64,000 bases of DNA from DASSBQ01 sp040981125 (GTDB lineage Bacteria; Nitrospirota; Nitrospiria; Nitrospirales; Nitrospiraceae): the NCBI GenBank assembly GCA_040981125.1, contig JANRMQ010000001.1, forward strand, positions 124,001 to 188,000, read 5' to 3'. Every line of letters begins with the position of its first letter. Position 1 is the first letter of the stretch. This document shows, in pieces, positions 52,207 to 60,943 of the stretch. A program made the position numbers and the translations under genes. The notes under the pieces are model-generated. The model saw only the letters and a list, made by a program, of their open reading frames with translations. It was not told where the DNA came from and searched no databases.

Positions 52207-53109
52207 TTAGGACACCGCCCCGCCCGCTGCTTCAGCTTGAAGCACAGATGCGAGGAACCCGCCTGCGGGAATGACCAGCAAGGGACAGGGCGAACGCCGG
52301 AGAACCCGCTCGCTATGGCTGCCTCGGAGCGCATCGAGAAAGCCGTGCCGGCCCTCGGTGGTCATGACGATGAGGTCGGCATCCGTCTCCCGTGCGGTTT
52401 CGCAGATGCGATCAATGACATCACCCTGTTTGGTCACTTTGCTCCATCGCCATCCCGGCACATCGGGACAAAGGACAGCGGGCATGGCTTCTTCGTTTCC
52501 CACGTGCAATAAGGTGAACAACCCTCCATTGCTCTCCAGCCGAGACGTCAATCGCACGGCAGCTTGGACGGCCGGTTGGGCCGCCGGTTCGGCTGCCATC
52601 GGAATCAATATATTGCGTAATGAGACAGAGCCATCATCCGGAGACACGAACCCCTCCACGCCTTTTGGAACAAACAGCGTCATCTGCCTGGACGCCTGCG
52701 CAATGGGAATCGCGGTGGACTTACTCAGCCAGGGAATACCGCCTTTACTCTGGTCCGTGGCCAGCACCACCAGATCCGTGGCGTGGGCAGCCAAGTAGTT
52801 CGTGATCGATTCGACGGGATCAGTATGGACGGCCTTGATTTTCTTGACGTCGATCCCGAGCTTGGCCACGTCCGATCTCAAGCTGTTCGGCGGCAGCAGG
52901 CCCCATCGCTCCAGCGTGGATCGGACGCCGGGAAACTCCATCCACTCCGTGTCTCGTTCGGGTGAAACATGGAGAATGGTGAGTGCCGCTTTGGCGACGA
53001 GCGCCGCAGTCAGCGCATGCGCAAACGCGGTTTCGCTGGCCTGGCTGAAGTCGGAAGGATGGAAGACGTGCTGCAAGAACGGTACGTCGATGGATTCCGT
53101 CGTTGACAT
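52207..53109 (-). CDS. Tandem universal stress protein (two UspA domains)
   Basis: A 300-residue protein made of two UspA-like domains. The first begins QHVFHPSDFSQASETAFAHA and the second SLRNILIPMAAEPAAQPAV. Near the end of each are segments corresponding to the ATP-binding loop (LVVLATDQSKGGIPWL; LIVMTTEGRHGFLDALRGSH). The C-terminal loop with SERVLRRSPCPLLVIP is canonical. It is a cytoplasmic stress-response protein. It is encoded upstream of the tRNA and 26 bases after tyrS on the same strand. Confidence 0.9.
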   Translation of the reverse strand: MSTTESIDVPFLQHVFHPSDFSQASETAFAHALTAALVAKAALTILHVSPERDTEWMEFPGVRSTLERWGLLPPNSLRSDVAKLGIDVKKIKAVHTDPVESITNYLAAHATDLVVLATDQSKGGIPWLSKSTAIPIAQASRQMTLFVPKGVEGFVSPDDGSVSLRNILIPMAAEPAAQPAVQAAVRLTSRLESNGGLFTLLHVGNEEAMPAVLCPDVPGWRWSKVTKQGDVIDRICETARETDADLIVMTTEGRHGFLDALRGSHSERVLRRSPCPLLVIPAGGFLASVLQAEAAGGAVS

Positions 53110-53135
53110 GGGACTCCTTTGATCCTTGGTACTCC

Positions 53136-54353
53136 CTACGAGTGATACTCGGCGATCGCGAATTTGCGGCGGCCGACGCGCAGACGGTACCGGCGACCCG
53201 GCACCAGGCTGACCAGCGCGTTCGGATCGATCTGTTTCTGCTCGTCGATTTCCACACCGCCCTGCACGATCAGGCGACGCCCTTCGCTCTTGCTGGGCAC
53301 CAAATTCGTCTTGGCGACAATTTCCAACAGAGTGATCGAAGGTGTGGCCGGGTCTTTCACATCGGCCTTCGTCAGCACGACGCGGGCATCCGGCTCATCG
53401 GGAAATTCACGGGCTTGAAATTTCTGCTGGAAGGCCGCCCTCGCAGCCCGTCCCGCTTCCGTGCCATGGTAACGACCCACGATCTGTTCCGCGAGCCCCT
53501 GTTTGGCTTCCATCGGATGGAGGCTTTTCACCAGAGCCAGATCTTCGGTCGTCAACAATTCATAATAGCGCGCCATCAGGGCGTCGCTGATTGACATCAG
53601 CTTGCCGAACATATCGTCAGGCTTATCCTCGAGCGCAATGTAGTTGCCGACGCTTTTGCTCATTTTCCTGACTCCGTCCGTGCCTTCCAGGAGCGGCATA
53701 GTGATGACCACCTGCGCTTCCTGCCCGTAATCACGCTGGAGATCGCGTCCGACCAGGAGATTAAACTTTTGATCGGTCCCGCCGAGCTCAATATCCGCCT
53801 TCAGCGCGACTGAATCGTATCCCTGAATGAGCGGGTACATGAATTCATGGATGCTGATCGGCTTCTGCTCCGTATACCGTTTGTGAAAGTCTTCCCGTTC
53901 CAGCATGCGGGCCACGTTGTAATGGGCGCTGAGTTGGATCAAGCCGTCCGCCGTCATCGCGCTCATCCAGCGGCTGTTGAATTCCACGGTCGTCTTTTGG
54001 GGATCGAGTATTTTAAAGATTTGCCGCTCGTACGTCCGCGCGTTCTCCAGCACCTTTTCCTTGGACAGCGCCACGCGAGTCTCCGAGACACCGGTGGGAT
54101 CGCCGATCATGCCGGTAAAATCGCCGATCAGGAAAAGGACCTGGTGGCCGAGGTCTTGAAAATGCTTCAGCTTATGAATCAAAACGGTATGGCCCAAATG
54201 CAAATCGGGTGCGGTCGGATCGAACCCCGCCTTGACCCGTAGCGGGCGGGATTCCTTCAGCGAGCGGGTGACTTTGGATTCCAGCTCGGTCTGTTGAATG
54301 ACCTCGACCGACCCTCGAAGGATCAAGTCCAGTTGTCGCGCCAGCTCAGTCAC
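53136..54353 (-). CDS. tyrS: Tyrosyl-tRNA synthetase
   Basis: A 405-residue class I aminoacyl-tRNA synthetase. Markers: the HIGH-type motif HLGHTVLIHKLKHFQ, the tyrosine-binding region, and the KMSKS motif (VRKMSKSVGN). The C-terminus is an S4 RNA-binding domain (VSLVPGRRYRLRVGRR). It charges tRNA-Tyr. GTG 54353 overlaps the stop of the ComEA-like gene by four bases (GTGA), so the two are cotranscribed. Confidence 0.95.
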   Translation of the reverse strand: MTELARQLDLILRGSVEVIQQTELESKVTRSLKESRPLRVKAGFDPTAPDLHLGHTVLIHKLKHFQDLGHQVLFLIGDFTGMIGDPTGVSETRVALSKEKVLENARTYERQIFKILDPQKTTVEFNSRWMSAMTADGLIQLSAHYNVARMLEREDFHKRYTEQKPISIHEFMYPLIQGYDSVALKADIELGGTDQKFNLLVGRDLQRDYGQEAQVVITMPLLEGTDGVRKMSKSVGNYIALEDKPDDMFGKLMSISDALMARYYELLTTEDLALVKSLHPMEAKQGLAEQIVGRYHGTEAGRAARAAFQQKFQAREFPDEPDARVVLTKADVKDPATPSITLLEIVAKTNLVPSKSEGRRLIVQGGVEIDEQKQIDPNALVSLVPGRRYRLRVGRRKFAIAEYHS

Positions 54354-54832
54354 AGGCGTCGCTCCTGATTATCGTGCCTTGTTTGGGTTCCGGCGGTGAC
54401 CAGCCCCCGCAGTCGATCCAGCTTTTTCGGCCCGATGCCTTTGACAAGCAAGAGATCTTCAACGGCGGTGAAACGCCCGTGGGATCGGCGATAGTCTATG
54501 ATCCGTTCGGCCAGCGCTCGGCCGATGCCCGGCAATTGGTCGAGTTCATGCAGAGTCGCATGATTCATATCAATGACTGGTTGCGCCGGCGAAAGAGGCC
54601 GTTGCGGTTGGGATGAGACCGGTCGCGCCGGCCGGCCGGCGGGAAGGGACGGCTGAGCCGGAACTTCAATGGGGGCCGCCGGTGGAGAAGCGATCTCAGT
54701 GTCATTGTGCAGGCTGAATCCGCCGCCCGATCCCGCTTCTCCTGGACTTGGGGGCACCGTCCACCCGATCCACACGATGACGGACAAGGTCGCGCTCAAC
54801 ATGCCTAGCTTGATGAGAACCGATTGAAGCAC
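54350..54832 (-). CDS. ComEA-like helix-hairpin-helix DNA-binding protein
   Basis: A 160-residue protein starting at GTG 54832 with GAGG upstream; earlier in-frame starts have no ribosome binding site. A transmembrane helix lies near the N-terminus (LSATLSVIVWIGWTV), followed by a proline/alanine-rich linker. The C-terminal ~65 residues are a ComEA/HhH domain (MNHATLHELDQLPGIGRALA, then KGIGPKKLDRLRG). ComEA proteins bind DNA at the envelope during uptake. It matches the comEC gene elsewhere in this window, suggesting a natural-transformation or DNA-import system. The last four bases overlap tyrS. Confidence 0.8.
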   Translation of the reverse strand: MLQSVLIKLGMLSATLSVIVWIGWTVPPSPGEAGSGGGFSLHNDTEIASPPAAPIEVPAQPSLPAGRPARPVSSQPQRPLSPAQPVIDMNHATLHELDQLPGIGRALAERIIDYRRSHGRFTAVEDLLLVKGIGPKKLDRLRGLVTAGTQTRHDNQERRL

Positions 54833-55068
54833 GTCAACCTCGTTTACGCGACATATGGATGGCCCTGCGGCGACATCCCTGAGCCGATGCGACATGCGCA
54901 AGCATCGCTGTTCCCACGACATCGCCGATCACACACACATTGGAAACGCTCGTCTCCAGCCGTTCGTTGACGAGGACCTCTCGGTGGCCGATCTGGATGC
55001 CGGCTCTCTCTCAATCGAGCCCTCGGAACTGAATCCCCCGACCGACACCAGGATTTGCTCACCAAGTC

Positions 55069-55455
55069 TTACTTCTTCTGCGTGCCGAGGAATTCCTCGT
55101 ACTGCTGGGCGGTCATCAGCTTGTCGATCTCGGTCGGATCCGTGAGATCAATGACGGCCATCCATCCCTTGCCGTACGGGTCGGAATTCACGACTTCGGG
55201 ATGATCCTTGAGATCACCGTTCACCTTGGCGACCGTGCCGCTCACCGGGGTATAAATCGTGGAGGTGGTTTTCGTCGATTCCACTTCACCGATTTGATCC
55301 CCGACCGTGACCTTGGCGCCGACTTTCGGCAGATCGATGAAGACGATATCGCCGAGCGCGTCCTGCGCAAAATGACTGATCCCGATCGTCGCCTGCTTTC
55401 CTTCGACGCGGGCCCATTCATGTTCCTGATGATAGCGAAGATTGGACGGTATCAT
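55069..55455 (-). CDS. gcvH: Glycine cleavage system H protein
   Basis: A 128-residue H protein with the lipoyl-lysine context VESTKTTSTIYTPVSG (Lys62). In the glycine cleavage system it carries the aminomethyl group between the P, T and L proteins on a lipoyl arm. The other gcv genes are not next to it. The gap to the ComEA-like gene (54833-55068) has no supported gene. Confidence 0.93.
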   Translation of the reverse strand: MIPSNLRYHQEHEWARVEGKQATIGISHFAQDALGDIVFIDLPKVGAKVTVGDQIGEVESTKTTSTIYTPVSGTVAKVNGDLKDHPEVVNSDPYGKGWMAVIDLTDPTEIDKLMTAQQYEEFLGTQKK

Positions 55456-55529
55456 GATCTCCTCTTTTCAGGCTGGAAATAGAGAATAATTACCCGGACC
55501 GTCGATCCTAGAAAAGGGCATCGGCTTTG

Positions 55530-57050
55530 TCAAGGAAGGCTCTCTCCTTGGTCCGGCACCAGAAGCACATTGACCTCTTCACGAACGCGAACTCGATCGG
55601 CCTGTTGCAGGAGTTGCCCGGGTTCTATTCGGCTGTTCAATCCTTTGCCGCGGGCCAGGACCCAGAGTTGCTGCGTGGTCGGCTGGCCTACGACCGGCCT
55701 CCGCAGCGCTTTCGCTTCGGCATTCTTTACCAATGCCGCCATCTGCTCCACATCAGTAAGCCGCGCAGGCCCGTTCAAGAGAATATCAAACCCGCGACGG
55801 CTGGCTTCAGCTGCATCTTCGCCGTAATTCACCAGGGCCGACAGAGGCTCGGAGGCCGCATCCGAATGCACTTCAAGAATCACGCGCAATCCATGCCGCA
55901 CTTGCTGCAACGCGCGCCTGATTTGGGCCAGCGCATCCAGTTCCTGGCGGGCTTTCCATCCCACCCAATGCCACAACGTGCCGGCCGCCTGTTCCTTGGT
56001 GATCGACACATTCGGCTGAGAAAGCGACTCCGTGTTCTGCACGGACCCGGCCGATTTCGCCAAGGCCGCCATGACATCCGCGGAAGTCTCCTGATACTGA
56101 GCTTGAAATCCGGCAAAGGCCGCCTCTCCTATTTCATAGGCAAAACTATTTCGGCTTCGGGTTCGGATCAGCAGCCCATCGATATCCGCCCGGGTCAAAT
56201 CGGACAACAGGGCCGTCAGATGGGTGTTAACGGAAGGATTCAGCACATCGAGCGTGTTCCATGGCCGGACGGTGCGGTTGCGCGGATCGAAGACGGACAA
56301 CTGCCACTCGCTCCGGGCGTCGAGCCAAGGCGCGCGCAAGAGATCGACCACGGCCACGACCGAGAGTCCCGCGCGATGCGCCTCCGGAACCAGATCATTG
56401 AGGATCGGCCGAACCACCGGCGCATGCACCGTGGTAAACAACAGGCCGGCATGTCCACTGTCCGAACCTTGCTCATCGGCCGGGATCGCGCGCACCCGGT
56501 CGGCACACGTGGCGTCGCAACTCACGTCGAGCATCAAGACGGTCACACCGGATGCGCGGGTCTTCTGCAGCCATACATCCGGTCTGGCCAAGGACGCTAC
56601 GCTGACCGGTGACACCAGCAAGGCCGTATGCCCGTGCATGGCATGCTGGAAGACCACCCCTTCGCGCCGCAAGCTATCGAGTCGTTGCGTGGCCTGGACC
56701 TGTAACGAGTCGGTCGGGATCAACAGCGGCTCCATGGCGAGCAGAGCTTGATATTCGGACACGGCCGCCTGTAGATCGCCGGCTTGCTCGAGCGATTGAC
56801 CAAGGCGCCAATGTCCTTCCCCTTGGCGTGGCGATTTCGGATAGACGACGAGAAAGCGTTTGAGGGTCCGGATCGCGTCTTCGTGCCGCCCTTCCTCCTG
56901 CGCCGTGACGGCCCCATTCCAAAGTCGGTTTTCGGCTTCCGCAGAAGGATCCGCCGCCGCCGAGGAACCGGGCGCAGAGGCCGTGGTGCAAGCCGCCCAC
57001 AGACAAGCAGCCGCCAAACCCGACAGGATGGACAGTGGAAAACGAGTCAA
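55530..57050 (-). CDS. TPR lipoprotein with glycoside-hydrolase-like (PgaB-type) barrel
   Basis: A 506-residue lipoprotein with lipobox WAAC (Cys21). Residues ~40-135 hold TPR-like helices (EEGRHEDAIRTLKRFLVVYP; WRLGQSLEQAGDLQAAVSEY). Residues ~150-480 look like a TIM barrel of the PgaB C-terminal / GHL type (TVLMLDVSCDATCADRV, GLSVVAVVDLLRAPWLD, DGLLIRTRSRN). Related proteins process polysaccharides such as PNAG, but the catalytic residues cannot be assigned here. It is probably an outer-membrane-facing protein. Confidence 0.6.
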   Translation of the reverse strand: MTRFPLSILSGLAAACLWAACTTASAPGSSAAADPSAEAENRLWNGAVTAQEEGRHEDAIRTLKRFLVVYPKSPRQGEGHWRLGQSLEQAGDLQAAVSEYQALLAMEPLLIPTDSLQVQATQRLDSLRREGVVFQHAMHGHTALLVSPVSVASLARPDVWLQKTRASGVTVLMLDVSCDATCADRVRAIPADEQGSDSGHAGLLFTTVHAPVVRPILNDLVPEAHRAGLSVVAVVDLLRAPWLDARSEWQLSVFDPRNRTVRPWNTLDVLNPSVNTHLTALLSDLTRADIDGLLIRTRSRNSFAYEIGEAAFAGFQAQYQETSADVMAALAKSAGSVQNTESLSQPNVSITKEQAAGTLWHWVGWKARQELDALAQIRRALQQVRHGLRVILEVHSDAASEPLSALVNYGEDAAEASRRGFDILLNGPARLTDVEQMAALVKNAEAKALRRPVVGQPTTQQLWVLARGKGLNSRIEPGQLLQQADRVRVREEVNVLLVPDQGESLP

Positions 57051-57080
57051 ACGATAAACCCGCGGGAGAGAAAAGACAGC

Positions 57081-57500
57081 CTACCCGACCAGTTCCATCT
57101 CCGGAAAGAAATAGCCGATTTCGAAGGCGGCCGTTTCCGGTGAATCCGACCCGTGCACCGCGTTGAACTCGATATTCGTTCCATGCAGCTTCCGCAGGGT
57201 CCCCGCGTCCGCCTTGGCCGGATCGGTGGCGCCCATCAGTTCCCGGTTTTTCTTGATCGCATTGTCCCCCTGAAGCACGAGGACCACCACGGGACCGGAC
57301 GACATAAAACCGCACAGGCTCTCGAAGAACGGCCTTGCCTTGTGGACAGCATAAAATCCCTGCGCCGTTGCCTTGGAGAGATGCATCATTTTCATCGCCA
57401 CCGGCTTCAGGCCCGCCTTTTCGTACCGGCCGATCACATCGCCGATCACATTTTTTTTCACTGCGTCCGGTTTGATAATCGCTAGTGTCCGTTCACTCAT
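57081..57500 (-). CDS. ndk: Nucleoside diphosphate kinase
   Basis: A 139-residue NDK. Markers: the start SERTLAIIKPDAVKKN, the active-site histidine His116 in NAVHGSDSPE, and the FMSSGPVVVLVLQG and family end FFPEMELVG. It transfers the gamma phosphate between nucleoside triphosphates and diphosphates. Length and motifs are canonical. It lies 30 bases upstream of the TPR lipoprotein gene. Confidence 0.95.
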   Translation of the reverse strand: MSERTLAIIKPDAVKKNVIGDVIGRYEKAGLKPVAMKMMHLSKATAQGFYAVHKARPFFESLCGFMSSGPVVVLVLQGDNAIKKNRELMGATDPAKADAGTLRKLHGTNIEFNAVHGSDSPETAAFEIGYFFPEMELVG

Positions 57501-57642
57501 GGGATGGCATTCCTCTCAGCTGTATGATCGTGCGCTAAGCAATAGGCAGGATCACGGGTCCAGGAAACGATATTGTGTCCGGATTCTATAGAAGGCATGT
57601 AGTCAGATACAAGTCATCACCATTCAATTGCCCGATGGACCT

Positions 57643-58002
57643 ATGATAGAGTGGCGTGCCATGTGTGAGCCATCGTCTGAGCCACAGCAGGGCCGCACAC
57701 TGCGTCTGTTGCCCGCCTATCTCGGCACCGACTCGGTGCAGGAAGCTCTTCGGAGCGCCCGCGGCCGCCGGATTCTATGGTTGGAAATTCTGGTCAATGA
57801 TCAGCTGGACTTGACGCCGTGGGAACAGGAGCCTGGTTTCGATGATGTGTACCGGACTGCATGCCGCTGGTACCGGCAGTACCGCGGATTGATCACTTTT
57901 CTGTTTAATCGTCGCCCTTTACCGGAAGACCGAGGCCCGATCGACTTTCGAGAGTATCGCACCTTCGCAGAGGCGCTCCGCTTTGCCTACCATCAACAGT
58001 GA
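57643..58002 (+). CDS. Hypothetical protein paired with a nucleotidyltransferase
   Basis: A 119-residue protein (start MIEWRAMCEPSS; a TTG at 57628 and an ATG at 57661 are alternatives, and none has a strong ribosome binding site). It has a helical N-terminal part and CRWYRQYRGLITFLFNRRP in the second half. No domain is recognised. Its last 20 bases overlap the nucleotidyltransferase gene, so the two form a coupled pair, as in antitoxin/toxin or AbiE-like modules. That analogy is inference only. Confidence 0.5.
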   Translation: MIEWRAMCEPSSEPQQGRTLRLLPAYLGTDSVQEALRSARGRRILWLEILVNDQLDLTPWEQEPGFDDVYRTACRWYRQYRGLITFLFNRRPLPEDRGPIDFREYRTFAEALRFAYHQQ

Positions 58003-58504
58003 GCAGATCATCCGAATCCTCACGCAGTTCGTGCAAGAATCAAAGCAGTCGTTGGATATTCTCTTAGTCGGCGCAGTCGCATTGCAGGCATACGGATATC
58101 ATGACCGATACACGCAGGATGTCGATGCAGAGATCGCCGGCCCGCTCAATCCACTTGTGAAGTATCTTGATGCCCTGCATATTCCGGCCGATTTGACGCA
58201 GGATATCGGCGGCTGGTCGGTCGTCGCAATGCCTCCCGGTTATAAAGAGCGAACGTCGGATCTGGTAAAGCGCGACAATCTGAGAATTCGTCTCCTTTCA
58301 CCGGTCGATTTCATCATCGCCAAGCTTCGCCGAGGGACTGATCTGGACCACGAAGATGCGGCGTTCGTGGCCAAGCGGTTCGACGTCTCTGCTTCGGCCG
58401 TGCGCGACGCAGCGTCTGCTGCGATCAGCGCTTCTCGTCAGGACACCGCCTTGTTTCTTTTCAATAAGACCGTGGATCTGTTCTGTCGAAATCTTGGCTC
58501 CTAA
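57983..58504 (+). CDS. Nucleotidyltransferase-fold protein (DUF6036-like)
   Basis: A 173-residue protein. The sequence LLVGAVALQAYGYHDRYTQDVDAEI shows the nucleotidyltransferase pattern, with a glycine loop followed by D-x-D metal ligands, as in DUF6036/AbiEii-related proteins. The middle has IRLLSPVDFIIAKLRRGTD, also typical of that group. TTG 57983 is the likely start, with GAGGCG upstream, inside the preceding gene. Such proteins often act as toxin-like nucleotidyltransferases paired with a small protein. Confidence 0.7.
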   Translation: MPTINSEQIIRILTQFVQESKQSLDILLVGAVALQAYGYHDRYTQDVDAEIAGPLNPLVKYLDALHIPADLTQDIGGWSVVAMPPGYKERTSDLVKRDNLRIRLLSPVDFIIAKLRRGTDLDHEDAAFVAKRFDVSASAVRDAASAAISASRQDTALFLFNKTVDLFCRNLGS

Positions 58505-58554
58505 GGAAGTACGGGAGGCCGCATTCAACGCGCAGGCAGCCGAGTGGACAGACC

Positions 58555-59583
<1,029 letters not shown>

Positions 59584-59679
59584 GGGACAGATCTCCGTGA
59601 AGTAATTTCATAGCCGGAGCGCTGGAAGCTCCGACGAATTGTGGATCATCTTCGCCCATACCCGGCGTCTCGGACGTCC

Positions 59680-60747
59680 TTACTGCAACTCCTCTTGTAA
59701 CACATGTCCCGCCCGCGCCACGTCCTCATCCGACATCAAGGGGTGAATGGGAATAGAAATCGCCGTCTGGTCCGCTTCTTCACTGGCAGGAAAATCATGC
59801 AGATCCAAATAACGATGCAGCGGCCGAAACACAGGTTTCCGGCATTGGACTGCATGACGTTCAAGGCGCGACAACAGCGCGGTGAATTCGTCCGGTGAAT
59901 GGGTCCCTTTGGAAATCCTGACAACGAACCGGTAATAGGCATGGGTTCGGCCCATGGGAACGACCGGCAGCAACACTTTAGTGTCTTTCAACACCGCCCG
60001 ATATTCCGCGGCCAATGCCGTCCGCCGCTCCAGAAAGGATCCCAGTTGATTCAATTGCGCGAGTCCCAGCGCAGCTTGCAGCTCGGTCATTTTGCAATTA
60101 AACGCCGAAGGATTCAGGGACGGGGTCTGGTCGTATTCCCGCAATGACCGAACCCGCTCCAGTAAGACCGGATCATTCGAGAGCACCATGCCTCCCTCGC
60201 CGGTGCACAATAATTTCGTGGCATAGAAGGAACAGACGGTCAGCACACCGACCGTTCCTACGGCACGCCCCTGTTCCGTCGCTCCCAGTGTCTGGGCGCA
60301 ATCTTCGATGATCGGAATGCCGAGCGCCTGCAGCGCCGTGAGGTCCGCGGGAAGACCGAACAGATGCGGCACGATGACGGCTCTCGTCCTCACCGTTCTG
60401 GCCCGTCGAACCTTTGCCGGATCGAGATTAAAGGTCTCGAGATCGATATCGACCACACGGGCCTGTGCCCCGACACGCTGAATCGCAAGCCATGGCGCGG
60501 AGCAGACGTAGCTCGGAATGATGACATTGTCGCCCGGCCCTATGTTCAACGCGCGGAGCGCCAACTCAATGGCGACCGTCCCGGAGTGAACCGCCACTCC
60601 GCCGGATACGCCCAAGTAAGCCGCCATTCCGCGCTCGAACTGATTGACGCATGGCCCCTCGGTGATGTGACCCGAACGCAGCACCTCGGTTACCGCCCGA
60701 ATTTCGTCCTGACCGATCGAGGGGCGAGAATGGGGAATCAGCGTCAT
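59680..60747 (-). CDS. DegT/DnrJ/EryC1/StrS aminotransferase
   Basis: A 355-residue PLP enzyme of the sugar-aminotransferase family. Markers: PHSRPSIGQDEIRAVTEVL at the start, IEDCAQTLGATEQG, and FYATKLLCTGEGGMV with Schiff-base Lys178. It would transfer an amino group to a keto sugar for surface polysaccharide or glycan synthesis. No other sugar-biosynthesis gene flanks it, so the substrate is open. Confidence 0.9.
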   Translation of the reverse strand: MTLIPHSRPSIGQDEIRAVTEVLRSGHITEGPCVNQFERGMAAYLGVSGGVAVHSGTVAIELALRALNIGPGDNVIIPSYVCSAPWLAIQRVGAQARVVDIDLETFNLDPAKVRRARTVRTRAVIVPHLFGLPADLTALQALGIPIIEDCAQTLGATEQGRAVGTVGVLTVCSFYATKLLCTGEGGMVLSNDPVLLERVRSLREYDQTPSLNPSAFNCKMTELQAALGLAQLNQLGSFLERRTALAAEYRAVLKDTKVLLPVVPMGRTHAYYRFVVRISKGTHSPDEFTALLSRLERHAVQCRKPVFRPLHRYLDLHDFPASEEADQTAISIPIHPLMSDEDVARAGHVLQEELQ

Positions 60748-60943
60748 GATGGGTGCGTTACACGGTCGGGGCCCTCAGCGCAGAGGCCGCTCAGAGACCC
60801 GGTTCATCGGTTACCATAGTTACAACACAGCGATAGATTATCTCATCAATCCACCGTGAATTATCAACCATTGTGCCGCCTTCGATCTACCGCCGAGCAG
60901 CCATCGCACCTCACAGGAAGCCGGCGGCAACGCGCGAGGCGGT

